The notes: generated by a model from the letters alone, not told the origin. A stretch of DNA of 64,000 nucleotides from Dugong dugon (GCA_030035585.1 CM057477.1:64957447-65021446); one strand, 5' to 3'. Positions 1 through 10,071 are shown, counted from the stretch's first letter. Numbers and translations are program-made.

Positions 1-374
1 TAAGTAATTATTAACGTATTTAAGGGCATTTAGATTTTTTCCAATTTTTAACTAACATAAAGAGCTTTACAATTAATACCTCTATTCGTATATAATTGGA
101 TCTTTATTTCTTTAGAATATTCTTCCCTAGAAATAGAATTCCTAGTCTAAAGAGATACACTTTTTACAATTAATGATGCATATCTCCAAATAGCCTTTAA
201 AAGCATTGAACAAATTTATAACTCCACTAGCTGGGTCTGAATAGGCTCACTTCCCCTCCCACATCATCCATGGGAATTATGAACTTCTGGCAATTTGTTG
301 GGTGAAAAATATTATCAAATTGTCTTAATTTTTGTTTCTTTGATTACCAGTGAGTTCAACATTTTTGGATTGGA
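1..374. other. CPB2 intron 10, unassigned
   Basis: AT-rich sequence with no repeat family that I recognise and no coding potential. The terminal CPB2 exon was looked for here (expected LAPGGGDDW and ELRDTG coding) and is not present. Confidence 0.6.
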
Positions 375-1168
375 GGAAAATTCATTGAGAACCTTTGATA
401 TGCAAATGACACAACCTTCCTTGCTGAAGGTGAAGAGGGCTTGACGCAGTTACTGATGAAGATCAAAGACTACAGCTTCAGTATGGATTACACCTCAACA
501 TAAAAAAAAATCCTCACAACTGGACCAATAAGCAACATCATGATAAATGGAAAAAAGACTGAAGTTGTCAAGGCGTTCATTTTACTTGGATCCACAATCA
601 ATGCCCATAGAAACAGCAATCAACAAATCAAAGGACATATTGCATTGGGCAAATCTGCTGCAAAAGACCTCTTTAAAGTATTAAAAAGCAAAACTTTCAC
701 TCTGAGGACTAAGGTGCTCCTGACCCAAGCCATGGAATTTTCAGTTGCCTCATATGCATGTGAAAGCTGGACAATGAGTAAGGAAGACTGAAGAAGAATT
801 GATGCCTTTGAATTATGGTGTTGGCAAAAAATACTGAATATACCATGGACTGCCAGAAGAATGAACAAATCTGTCTTGCAAAGAGTACAGCCAGTATGTT
901 CCTTAGAAGTAGGGATGATGAGACTGCATCTCACGTACTTTGGACGTGTTGTCAGCAGGGACCAGTCCCTAGAGAAGGACATAATGCTTAGTAGAGGGTC
1001 AGTGAAAAAGAGGAAAACCTTCAAGAAGATGAATTGATACAGTGGCTCCAGTGATAGGCTCAAGCATAGCAACAACTGTGAGGATAGCGCAGGATCAGGC
1101 AGTGTTTTGTTCTATTGTACCTAGGGTTGCTATGAGTGGGAACCAACTCGACGGCACCTAACAACAGC
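375..1168 (+). mobile_element. RTE/BovB-like LINE, 3' end of the RT ORF and tail
   Basis: The plus-strand reading gives a decayed C-terminal part of an RTE-clade (BovB-like) polymerase: a YAND relic of the YADD catalytic box at about 398-410, then ILLGSTI, SYACESWTMSKED, a stop, and RRIDAFELWCWQKILNIPWT and TYFGRVVSRDQSLEKDIML. The ESWT, DAFELWCW and PWTARR blocks are typical of BovB/RTE. Several stops and a frame change make it dead. It ends with gttgctatgagtgggaacca, then ctcgacggcacctaacaaca, the tail shared with the local SINEs. It is 5' truncated. Confidence 0.85.
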
Positions 1169-1251
1169 ATAGATTTACTGAGTGTGTATGTGTATGCACA
1201 CACGTATACATTTAACAATGAATCCATATATATACATATATATGTGTATAT
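1169..1251. repeat. TG/TA-rich microsatellite
   Basis: Short alternating purine-pyrimidine runs (gtgtgtatgtgtatgcacac and tatatacatatatatgtg) directly after the RTE tail and before a SINE. Confidence 0.7.
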
Positions 1252-1421
1252 GGGAAATCCTAGTGGGGTAGTGGTTGAGAGCCATGGCTGCTAACCAAAA
1301 GGTCAGCAGTTCGAATCCGCCAGGTGCTCCTTGGAAACCCTATGGGGCAGTTCCACTCTGTCCTGTAGGATCACTGTGAGTCAGAATTGACTTGATGGCA
1401 GCAGGTTTGGTTTTTTTGGAT
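1252..1421 (+). mobile_element. AfroSINE, short (HSP-type)
   Basis: A tRNA-derived SINE with a decayed head (aaatcctagtggggtagtgg), A/B-box-like part (gctgctaaccaaaaggtcag, then cagttcgaatcc), and tail (gatcactgtgagtcagaatt, then ggtttggtttttttgg). It lacks the middle segment (gtgggagaaagatgtg...ttacag) found in long copies. Confidence 0.9.
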
Positions 1422-1521
1422 TTATATATATGTATCTATTAGTGTACATATATGCATACATATATATGTGTGTATATATATATTTACCTATATATATGTT
1501 TATATATATTTATGTGTATAA
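1422..1521. repeat. TA-rich microsatellite
   Basis: About 100 bp of imperfect (TA)n/(TATATG)n between two SINEs. Confidence 0.75.
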
Positions 1522-1680
1522 AGGAGCCCTGATGGTGCAGTGGTTAAGAGCTTGGCTGCTAACGAAAGGTCTGTAGTTCAAATCCACCAGCCACTTCTTG
1601 GAAACCATATGAGGCAGTTCTGCTCTGTCCTATACAGTTGCTATGGTTTGGAATCGACTCTACAGTGACAGGTTATTTGT
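1522..1680 (+). mobile_element. AfroSINE, short form
   Basis: Head ggagccctgatggtgcagtg, B-box-like tagttcaaatccacc and a decayed tail (tttggaatcgactctacagt). It abuts an opposite-strand copy at 1681, making a tail-to-tail inverted pair. Confidence 0.88.
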
Positions 1681-1844
1681 ATAAAACCAACAAAACCAAA
1701 CCTGTTGTTGTCGAGTCACAGTAACCCTATACTACAGTACAGAGTAGAACTGCCCCATAGGGTTTCCAGAGGAACAGCTGGTAGATTTGAACTGCTGGGC
1801 CTTTTGGTTAGCAGCTGAGCTCTTAACCACAGCCCACCAGGGCA
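1681..1844 (-). mobile_element. AfroSINE, short form
   Basis: Minus-strand copy: tail complement ccaaaccTGTTGTTGTCGAG first, then cagagtagaactgccccata, gtttccagaggaacagctgg and the head complement accacagcccaccagggc. Confidence 0.88.
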
Positions 1845-2699
1845 AAAGTATACATACATATGTGGGGAGGGGGATGTCTGTAGGTATATATGCCTTAGTG
1901 GGATCTCTTTTCCATTTTATTTTCAACCTAATTATTATTGGTATATAAGAAAGCTGCTGATTTGTATATAGTTAATTCATAGTCAGCCACGTTTCTTGAA
2001 TTCTTTTATTGTTATTAATTTTTTGGTTGATTTTCTGTTTTCCAAGTAGATAATTATATAATTTGCAAATAATGATAATTTTGGCTTCTTTCTAATACCT
2101 TTACTTAGATTAATTACAAGGATGTTTACTGAAGCATTGTTTCTAATATTGAAAAGTATCCATCAACAGTGGACTGGACAAATTATTCATTCATTTATTC
2201 ACTCATTCATTCAACAAATATTTCTGACAACTGCTATCAGTATTTGGCATATATTCTTCCTGGCATTTCTCTATGCTTACACCTACACATAGATACATGC
2301 TAAATTAATGAATGTGTAGAGATGGACTGATTTCATCATAAGAAGGGTTTGCTTCTATAAGCGCCTGCAGCCCTGAGGCATGTGGTTATGCTTTGGGGAA
2401 CAGCAGTAAGGAAGAGGATGAGAACCAAGAAAGCTCTGAACTGTGAAGGAGTTGTGTGGTTCCTCTGTGATGGGTGAGGACCTGGGTCAGCAAAGGCAGC
2501 AGTGGACCAGCATTGACCAGTGACACTAAGTAACAGAGAGATACCACGTAGACCAGTCAGGCCCCCGTTGGTTCTGAGACTATTTGGGATGGTTGGAGGT
2601 GGGGAAGAGAAGGAAGACACCTCAAGAGGGAGATTCTGGATTTTCTACTAATACGGCATTTGGTGCTCAAGGAGTTTATTAAAAATAATACAAATGTGA
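1845..2699. other. CPB2 intron 10, mostly unassigned, with an L2-like relic
   Basis: At 2183-2280 the (attc)n run followed by aacaaatatttctgacaact and a cctggca motif resembles the reverse complement of an L2 3' end. The remainder, including the moderately GC-rich 2336-2640 part, has short open frames on the minus strand without recognisable homology and no splice-flanked exon. Confidence 0.45.
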
Positions 2700-2862
2700 C
2701 TGGTGGGGTAGTGGTTAAGAGTTTGGCTGGTAACCAAAAGATTGGCAGTTCGAATCCACCACCCACTCCTTGGAAACCCTATAGGGCAGTTCTCCTCTGT
2801 CCTAAAGGGTCGCTATGAGTCAGAATCAACTCAATGGCAATGGATTTGGTTTTTTTGGTTTA
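2700..2862 (+). mobile_element. AfroSINE, short form
   Basis: Clear body gtagtggttaagagtttggc, ccaccacccactccttggaa and tail gggtcgctatgagtcagaat, then tggatttggtttttttgg. Confidence 0.92.
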
Positions 2863-3000
2863 TAGATCATATCTGTTAAAAGACATTCTGGGACCTTGAA
2901 TATGCTGTCTCAAAGCTTTTTCACTTGCCCTTCTCTCTGCCTGGTGTCAACCAGAAACTATACCATAACCACTTTTGACCAGCCCCAGGTACTTCCACCT

Positions 3001-3585
3001 ATGTTGTTGGGTGCCATCGGATCAATTCCGACTCATAGTGACCCTATGTACAACAGAATGAAACACTGCCTGGTCCTGCCCATCCTCTCAGTCACTGCTA
3101 TGCTTGAACCCGTTGTTGCAGACACTGTCAATCCATCTCGTTGAGAGTCTTCCTCTTTTTTGCTTACTTTACCAAGCATGATGTCTTTTTCCAGGGACTG
3201 ATCCTTCCTGATAACATGTCCAAAGTATGTGGGACCAAGTCTCGCCATCCTTGCTTCTAAGGAGCATTCCAGCTGTAGTTCTTCCAACATAGATTTGTTC
3301 GTTCTTCTGGCAGTCCATGATATATTCGCTATTCTTTGCCAACACCATGATTCAAAAGCATCAGTTCTTCTTTGGTCTTGCTTATTCATTGTTCAGCTTT
3401 CCCATGCATATGAGGCAATTGAAAACATCATGGCCTGGGTCAGGTGCACCTTAGTCTTCAAAATAATACCTTTGCTTTTTAACACTTTAAAGAGGTCTTT
3501 TGCAGATTTGCCCAATGCAACACGGTACTTGATTTCTTGACTGCTGCTTCCATTGGCATCGATTTTGGGTCCAAGTAGTTTCCAC
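3001..3585 (-). mobile_element. RTE/BovB-like LINE, 3' end
   Basis: Minus-strand reading from 3635 down gives LLGPKIDANGSSSQEIKYRV, FKVLKSKGIILKTKVHLTQA, FSIASYAWES, one TGA in place of Trp, then TMNKQDQRRTDAFESWCWQR, ISWTARRTNKSMLEEL and TYFGHVIRKDQSLEKDIMLG. These are the same blocks as the copy at 375-1168, and about 200 residues read through with only a single stop. The element's 3' tail (3001-3060) is the SINE-like tail. The relation to the flanking segment 3586-3660 is unclear. Confidence 0.87.
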
Positions 3586-3665
3586 CTATAAACCTGGCTT
3601 AACTTTCCAAACTGCAATCTCTTGAGACTCATCATAGTAAAGCTAAGAACCCTTGCACGTATTCA

Positions 3666-3810
3666 AACCAAAAACCAAACCCACTGCCGTCACCTCAATT
3701 GTGGTTAAAGCTCCCACTGCTAACCAAAATGTTGGCATTTCAAATCCACCAGCCGCTCCTTGGAACCCTATGGGGCAGTTCTATGCTGTCCTATAGGGTC
3801 ACTATGAGTC
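3666..3810 (+). mobile_element. Rearranged AfroSINE (minus tail fused to plus body)
   Basis: 3666-3691 is the complement of a SINE tail (ccaaaaaccaaacccactgc), directly followed at 3701-3810 by a plus-strand short-form body (gtggttaaagctcccactgc to gggtcactatgagtc) that lacks its own head and last tail bases. This suggests a fold-back or twin-priming product, or two truncated copies. Confidence 0.75.
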
Positions 3811-4149
3811 TTACACCTATTACAAACCAGAAAGACTCATAGCCCAATCACCAAACTTCCCCCCACTTCCAAAGGACCTAACTTTGCTTGAATGACAGCT
3901 TTCCAGAGCCTTCCTTTTTATTCCAACTAACTTGCTTAAAGGGTCTATACAAAGAGATTGCTGACTTTCTCCAGTTGAACTCTTTGGTATTTCCTCTTGA
4001 GTGCTAGCCTTATTTGCTTCAGCAGTTTGGTTTGCTCCCAAATAAAATATTTCCAAAAATTTTTGTAACTCATCTCAAATTTCTGTAACTCATTTAACAC
4101 TGGTCTTGCCCCATACCTTTATTTGGCAGCTTCTTACCATGTAGAACTC
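3811..4149. other. CPB2 intron 10, unassigned
   Basis: No repeat, exon or RNA gene recognised. Confidence 0.5.
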
Positions 4150-4622
4150 TGTCTTAGCTATCTAGTGCTGCTATTACAGAAATACCACAAGTGGATGGCT
4201 TTAACAAAGGGAAATTTATTCTTTTACAGTCTAGGAGGCTAGAAGTTAGAATTCTGGGTGCCAGCTCCAGGGAGAGGCTTTTTCACTCTATTGGCTCTGG
4301 AGGAAGGTCCTTGTCATCAATCTTCCCTTGGATCTAAGAGTTTCTCAGCATAGGGACCCTGGGTCCAAAGAATAGGCTGTTCTCCTGTATTTTCTTTCTT
4401 GGTGGTATGAGGTCCCTCTCCCCTCTGCTTGATCCTCTCTTTTACATCTCAAAGAGAATGACTTAAGATACAACCTAATCCTTATTAGATTGAGTCCTGC
4501 CTCATTCACATCACAGGATAATAATATCAGATCACAAAATGGTGGACAACCACACAATACTGGGAATCATAGATTAGTCAAGTTGACGCACATTTTGGGA
4601 GGACAATATTCAATCCTTAACA
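4150..4622 (-). mobile_element. MaLR-like solo LTR
   Basis: On the minus strand it runs from TGTTAAGGATTGAATATTGT to CACTAGATAGCTAAGACA, with the layout of ERVL-MaLR (MLT/MST-like) LTRs: a TGAATTGTGTCC-like start, a TATA-like gatgtaaaagagagg, and a polyA signal in agaataaatttccctttgtt. The same family is seen at 7931-8429 (minus) and, more diverged, at 33308-33725 (plus). No clear 5-bp target duplication is left here. Confidence 0.8.
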
Positions 4623-4778
4623 TTTTCCCAGAATGTCCTATAGTGAGAGTCCCCCCAAGAACACTTTAGCTATGTAGCCTCTCTCTCCTACAGACATCCT
4701 CAAACACATCAGCCCATTTTTTCTTCAAAGCACTTACCAATAGAATTACACTATATGTTATGATTTAATTGTTTACAT

Positions 4779-5111
4779 CAGGAGTCGGCAAACTTTTTCT
4801 GTAAAGGACAAGATAGTGTATGTTTTAGTCTTTGTGAACCATGTCGTCTCTGTCATACCTACTCAACTCTGTTATTCTGACATGAAAGCAGCATAGAAAA
4901 TACCTAAGTGTATGAGTATAGCTGTGTTCCAATAAAACTTTATTTGCAATGAAATTTAATTATGTAGTTTTCACATATCACAAAATATTACTCTTCTTTT
5001 GATTTTTTTCCAAACATTAAAAAAATGTAAAAACCATTCTTAGCTCTTAGATTGTACGCAATTAGACAGGGGCTTGGATTTGGCCTGCCAGCCATAGTTT
5101 GCTGACTCCTG
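4779..5111. mobile_element. hAT-type nonautonomous DNA transposon (MITE)
   Basis: Terminal inverted repeats CAGGAGTCGGCAAACT (4779) and AGTTTGCTGACTCCTG (ends 5111). Internal sequence (ttttctgtaaaggacaagat, gtgttccaataaaactttat) belongs to a widespread mammalian MER1-group hAT element. The 8-bp target duplication is not clearly preserved. Confidence 0.75.
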
Positions 5112-5202
5112 ATTAAATGTTTATTTTCTGTTCCCCTTCTCTCATCCCCCTCCAGCTCCAAAAGGGCAGAAGCTTTGTCTGTCATCCCACTGTGGGTACA
5201 TA

Positions 5203-5404
5203 GTTGTTAGTTGCCCTTGTGTTGATTATGACTCATGGTGACATCATGTGTGCAGAGTAGAACTGCTCCATAGCGTTTTTAAGGCTGTGACTTTTTAGAA
5301 GCAGATCACCAGGCCTGTCTTCCAAAGTGCCTTTAGGTGGATTTTAACTGCCAACTTCTCAGCAGTGGTCGAGCACCTAACCATCTGAATCACACAGGGA
5401 CTCC
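5203..5404 (-). mobile_element. AfroSINE, long form with RTE-like tail
   Basis: Minus strand: gttgttagttgcccttgtgt tail complement, then cagagtagaactgctccata, gaagcagatcaccaggcctg and head complement cacacagggactcc. The central segment is present, so it is an older, non-HSP copy. Confidence 0.85.
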
Positions 5405-5929
5405 CTCAATAAATATCTTCCAGCATAAATTAATTTAAAATATTTGCTGAGTTTTCCACATACCTAGCTCCTGTCAGTGTGATACACACAACAGACATTC
5501 AAATATAGTATGTTATGAGCTATACTCTTATACAGGCTTTCACTAAAAAGCATGTAATGTAAATGGTACTCCCTGTATTTGTATAGTGTATAACCTGTGC
5601 AACCTTACATGGTGACCCTGGGCAACTTACTGACTCTTTATGACCTTTTCTATGTCACTCAACATGCATGATGCCAGTTCCATAATCTTTTAGAGGTAAG
5701 CATAATTTCTAAAATATCATTTTAACTTTTTTAGTATATCATTTATTAATATAGCTGTGTTCTGCACTGTCCTAGCCATTATGCTTCTAATTTTTGTAAC
5801 CAATCATTTTACATGTGACCTTGTTAAAAATATTCAGTTTTGAAGAACTAAATCCACACAGGAAAAACTGAACACACAGATTTCTTTACTACCTCACAAT
5901 TCTCCAAGATCTTAAGAAGCAATACTTAC
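5405..5929. other. CPB2 intron 10 next to exon 10, unassigned
   Basis: Unique-looking AT-rich sequence downstream of exon 10 (gene sense). No repeat recognised. Confidence 0.5.
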
Positions 5930-6017
5930 ATAAACTTTCTGCACCACTGCCATGTGTATACTTGGTATTCCTACTTATACTCTCAATAGCACGGACAGCT
6001 TCCCTGGCCACCAGAGA
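5930..6017 (-). CDS. CPB2: CPB2 exon 10
   Basis: An 88-bp exon (29 codons plus 1 nt). Acceptor is cctcttccttccag/TCT and donor is TTAT/gtaagt. It reads SLVAREAVRAIESISRNTKY then THGSGAESL, with the split codon expected to give the catalytic Tyr (CPA Tyr248) together with the last exon, which is outside the window. The fifth residue of AIESI is Ile, at the position of the human Thr325Ile variant (precursor 347). Human Arg320 (mature) is kept as Arg, and Arg330 is Lys here. The exon is in unique sequence between the SINE at 5203-5404 and L2/SINE/LTR sequence from 6690. Confidence 0.95.
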
Positions 6018-6689
6018 CTGGAAGGAAGAGGACGTGAGATTTTAGTTGATGTACAGCTTTTAAACAGGACAGTTTCTACAAGACAATCATACATTAATGG
6101 AATCAAACAGTATATGTGAAAAAACTGGATTTGTCCAAAAGGTAAATTAAGAAAAAAAATTAACCAAAATAATTATTTTTGTTTCACAGAAATCATAATT
6201 GGGTGGCTTTAAACATGAACTCATCCAATGCATTGAAATTTTTATTTAATCTGCAGAAAAAAAGTAATCCAACACATGCCTTTTCAAAAATTCATTTATT
6301 CTATAAATTGAAATATAACTATGCTTCAAAGGCAAACAATTTGGAGTTGTTTTGATCCTAGACAAAATTATCACCAAAGTTTAAATCCAACTTCTCTAAA
6401 TAATATGCATCTACCTTATAAATGTGTGATTCACTTCTCATCCTTCTTGCAAACTCTATTTTATTCTTGTTTGAAATACCTAATAACTTTCAAAGATGCT
6501 TCATATAAAAAAGTTATGTCCCCACTTCCCTCCTTTGTAGCAGAGTAATAACCAGGTCCCCTACTCAACTCTATTTGGCTCTAGATTACCCAGATCTTTC
6601 CTGAAGTTGAACTAGCATCATGGTATTCACTGTCCCCTCTCAAAAAACCCAGAAGAGCAGCAGTGAATATTATGTCATGTCTTCCCATT
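6018..6689. other. CPB2 intron 9 next to exon 10, unassigned
   Basis: AT-rich intron sequence. The pyrimidine tract of the exon 10 acceptor lies at about 6018-6035 (complement of cacgtcctcttccttccag). A 75-codon plus-strand open frame at 6321-6548 has no recognisable homology. Confidence 0.5.
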
Positions 6690-6917
6690 GTTCATTAAAA
6701 AAAAATGTTTTAATTGAACCTTACTGTCTACAGAATAAAATACAAATTGATTCTGGTATTCAAACACCTTTACAACCTGGCTTCATCTACTTCCTCCTCT
6801 GGGGAATGCCATCTCCTCAGCTTAGAATGTCCTCCCTTCTCTGTAAGCCTATAGGAATCCTATCTTTTCCAATTCCAATCCCTGGTGAAAATTGTATCCA
6901 TTCTTTGAAGTCAATAT

Positions 6918-7061
6918 ACCAAAAAAACAAACCCATTGCCTTCGAGCAACCCTATAAGACGGAGTAGAATTGCCCCACGGGTTTCCAAGGAGTAGCTGGT
7001 GGATTCAAACTGCCCACCTTTTGGTTAGTAGCCAAGCTCTTAACCACTGTGCCACCACGGC
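6918..7061 (-). mobile_element. AfroSINE, short form, with 16-bp target duplication
   Basis: Minus-strand copy (aaacaaacccattgccttcg ... ccactgtgccaccacggc). It is flanked by a perfect duplication TCTTTGAAGTCAATAT at 6902-6917 and 7062-7077. It lacks the middle 44-bp segment. Confidence 0.93.
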
Positions 7062-7076
7062 TCTTTGAAGTCAATA

Positions 7077-7564
7077 TGGAAGAGGCTGCATAGATCTGGC
7101 TCACTATTATTACTCCCCATTGCTAAACCCCCACATTGTCTCATGATCGTTTTTTCCCCTCCTGTTCCAGTCTCTATAAAAAGTTTAAGATTAACTGATG
7201 TTCTTTCTTCGAGGGTGGAAAACAAGTGATAATGACCTAGGAATGAAAAACCAAACAAAGCACCCGTCCTTTGACAAGAAAACCAGGATGTCACCAGATA
7301 ACCCCCAAGAATGCCACTAAAAGATTAACTCATCTGGGACGTGACCACCTCAAGGAGGAACTAACACAAACTTCTAAGACCCATAATCCTGTCCCTATAA
7401 AGCCTTCGGTCGATCTCCAGTTGGGGAGACAAGTTTTTGGAGGAATCTATTCCCCTCTGTCTCCTATATATCGATATATAATAAAACTCTTGCTGCTCAC
7501 CTCACTCCTATCTCAGAATTGGCTATTGTGGCAGGTGGCTCCAATCTGCGTTATTGTGGTAACA
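7077..7564 (+). mobile_element. ERV1-like solo LTR, 4-bp TSD
   Basis: Starts TGGAAGAGG and ends GTAACA, flanked by AATA at 7073-7076 and 7565-7568. Contains a TATA-like ctataaagccttcgg (about 7397) and the polyA signal in ataataaaactcttgctgct (about 7480). It is the same family as 14104-14582; the 4-bp duplication and layout suggest a gammaretrovirus-like (class I) LTR. Confidence 0.85.
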
Positions 7565-7759
7565 AATAGTGCTTTATTATTCTTATTTCTTTACACTTCT
7601 GCCAATCCTTATTGGATTGTAAGTTCCTCAAGGACAGGGACTACATTATCCCCTCCCTTGTCTCAGTGCTTCCTACTCAATTGCAATCCCTTCCTATTCC
7701 AGTCTTAAGTGAGCTTACCATCTGTGCCACTTTTTAGTAGTTACTAAATGGCACCGGAA

Positions 7760-8474
7760 AGTCCCAGGTGATACAAATGGATTTTGCTTGGATGGCAACC
7801 AGAAAGTTGGCAGTTTGACCCCACCCAGAGACACCACAGAAGAAAAGGCTTGGTGATCTGCTTCCATAAATATTAAGCCAAGAAAACCCTATGGAGCAGT
7901 TCTGCTCTGTAACACATGAGGTTACTATGATGTCTTAGTCATTTAGTGCTACTATAACAGAAATACCGCAAGTGGATGGCTTTAATGAAGAGAAGTTTAT
8001 TCTCTCATAGTCCAGTAGGCTACAAGTCCAAATTCAGGGCATTAGCTCCAGGGGAAAGCTTTTTCTCTTAACTCTGGAGGAAGGTCCACGTCATCAATTT
8101 TCCCTTGGTCTGGGAGCTTCTCAGTGCAGGAACCTCAGGGTCCAAAGGACATGCTCTGCTCCCAGCACTGCTTTCTTTGTGGTATGAGGTTCCCATGTCT
8201 CTCTGCACACTTCTCTCTTTTATATCTCAAAAGAGAGACACTACCTAATCTTGTAGACTTCATCAATATAACTGCCGCTAATCTATCTTATTACATCATA
8301 GTGATAGCATTTACAATATATAGGGAAATCACATCAGATGATAAAATGGTAAGCAATCACACAATACTGGGAATCATGACCCAGCCAAGCTGACAGATAT
8401 TTCTGGGGGACACAATTCAATACATGACACGTGAGTTGGAATCAACTTGATGGCATAAGACAACAACAATATCT
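7760..8474 (+). mobile_element. AfroSINE, third form, split by a MaLR-like LTR
   Basis: 7760-7930 holds head and middle (cacccagagacaccacagaa, gaaaaggcttggtgatctgc) and 8430-8474 holds the tail (gagttggaatcaacttgatg, then gcataagacaacaacaa). The LTR at 7931-8429 interrupts it inside ctatga/gttgg. Confidence 0.85.
7931..8429 (-). mobile_element. MaLR-like solo LTR inside a SINE
   Basis: Plus strand TGTCTTAGTCATTTAGTGCT to CAATTCAATACATGACA, i.e. minus-strand TGTCATG...AAGACA. The SINE is interrupted between TATGA (7926-7930) and CGTGA (8430-8434), which fits a decayed 5-bp duplication. Family mate of 4150-4622. Confidence 0.83.
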
Positions 8475-8486
8475 TATGGCATCTTA

Positions 8487-8702
8487 GGAGTCCTTGGCAG
8501 TACAGAAGCTTATCTCATTCAGCTGCTAACCTAAAGGTTGGAGGTTTGAGTCTACCCAGAGGTGACTCGGAAGAATGATCTGGTGACCTACTTCTGAAAA
8601 AACAGCCACTGAAAACCTACGGAGCACAGTTTTACTTTCACATGCATGGGGTCACCATGAGTTGGAATCCACTCGACTGAAAGCACCTGTTTTTTTTTTA
8701 AA
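8487..8702 (+). mobile_element. AfroSINE, third form, 12-bp TSD
   Basis: Head ggagtccttggcagtacaga, middle cccagaggtgactcggaaga, and tail ggggtcaccatgagttggaa ending in a T run. The duplication TATGGCATCTTA is at 8475-8486 and 8703-8714. Confidence 0.9.
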
Positions 8703-8714
8703 TATGGCATCTTA

Positions 8715-9420
8715 AGGTACAGTTATTTGCAACATTTGTTAATGGCTGATTGCCCTAACTATATCATATTCTCTTAAAGGGCAGGGTCCTTACCTAATGC
8801 TTCTCTGAATGTCTATTGAGCACAATATTTTATGCATAATAACTCTCAGCAAATACTTGTGATAATATTAATCCAATTTAAAGCAAAATAAGACTAAACT
8901 TCCAAATAATGACATATATGCTTTCATTTCTTCAAAGATAATATCAATAAAGGGACTCCCTGAAGAAGAAAAAAGAATTGCAGTTATCATGTACATTTAT
9001 GTTCTAAATGGGCTATTTTCTGAGAACAAAAGTAAACTTATATGTGTCATCAGCCATTGCCACACCCCTAATGTGGCTGCATTTTATTTTGTTAAAAGAG
9101 CCAGGATGAAATGAGTCAGTACGAAGCAAGCACTACACAAAGATCAGACCTTGGTCAAGAAGCAAGCTGTTGCTATGACACTTCCTGTTGTCTAGAAACC
9201 TCTGGAATTACGTCTTTGCTAAACTTAGTCACAGTCCATCAAGAATCCTTGCATGGAAGCACCCTGTGCCATCAATCCAAACATAGAGCATCTGGGACTA
9301 ATAACTGATGAGGAGGAACAGACTGCGTGGGTCCTCTTTGAACTTCCTGCATTACCCATTACTCGCCAGAAAATGGGCTCTTGCCTCAATGCTGAAATTG
9401 GAGGTGCTTTAATAGGACCA
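8715..9420. other. CPB2 intron 9, unassigned
   Basis: A weak L2-like stretch at about 8770-8870 (cttaaagggcagggtcctta). 9100-9420 is less AT-rich with overlapping open frames but has no splice signals or homology I recognise. Confidence 0.45.
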
Positions 9421-9637
9421 GGAGTCTCTGTTGGTGCAAACAGTTAAGCTCTCGACTACTATACAAAACATCGGTGGTTCAAACACACCCAGAGGCACCT
9501 TGGAAGAAAGACTTGGTGATCTTCTTCCAAAAGGTCACAGCCTTGAAAACCTTATGGAGCCCAGTTCTACTCAGCAACACATGGGGTCTCCATGAGTCAG
9601 AATCGACTCTAGGGCAACTGTTTGAGTTTTGGTGTGG
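9421..9637 (+). mobile_element. AfroSINE, third form
   Basis: ggagtctctgttggtgcaaa, cacccagaggcaccttggaa, ggggtctccatgagtcagaa and a short tail. Possible flanking TTAATA repeats. Confidence 0.87.
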
Positions 9638-10071
9638 TTAATAAAACCAGACTCCTGGGGGTTAGGGAGATCAGTATATAAACTATTCCTGCTGCTAATA
9701 TCAAATTTATGGTGTATAAGGACAAATACAAATTGAAAAGAAAATATTTTGATTTTCCCTGTTTAAAATGGGCGAAAGCACTTCTCTCCTCCCCTGTTCT
9801 AACCGAATTCATGTTAGATAACTTGTCATTGTAAATTTTTTCTCTATCTCTTTGAAAAATAAATCTAAGGTGTTAATTGGACCTGGTAGCCATCTCTTTG
9901 AAATGTAACTTCAGGTAATCCTCCCCTAGCTTAACCTCAGGTGGCCCAGGCCCCAGATTACAAATGTACTTCTGGCTATAAAGATACTCGAATATTAGCA
10001 ATTTTATCTTAAAAACATGAACATATCAGGTTGTAGGCACTCAGCTATATAAAGGGTAAGATTTCTTTCTG

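Larger units (their letters stand above)
6690..7715 (+). mobile_element. L2 LINE 3' relic, split by a SINE and an LTR
   Basis: 6690-6901 (actgtctacagaataaaata, then cctttacaacctggcttcat) and 7569-7715 (ttggattgtaagttcctcaa, ggacagggac) fit the L2 3' region on the plus strand. The two parts are separated by the SINE at 6918-7061 and the LTR at 7077-7564. Confidence 0.65.

Noticed and set aside
1-340. Search for the terminal CPB2 exon
   Set aside because: No sequence coding for the GGGDDW or ELRDTG region occurs left of 5930 on the minus strand, so this exon lies outside the window.
1252-1421. tRNA genes (A and B box-like heads of the SINEs)
   Set aside because: No complete cloverleaf; the heads are diverged and always followed by the SINE body and tail.
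8124-8393. 89-codon plus-strand ORF
   Set aside because: Lies within a MaLR-like LTR on the opposite strand; no homology.
9111-9447. Overlapping plus-strand ORFs of 64-65 codons
   Set aside because: No splice signals, no recognised domain; the second runs into a SINE.
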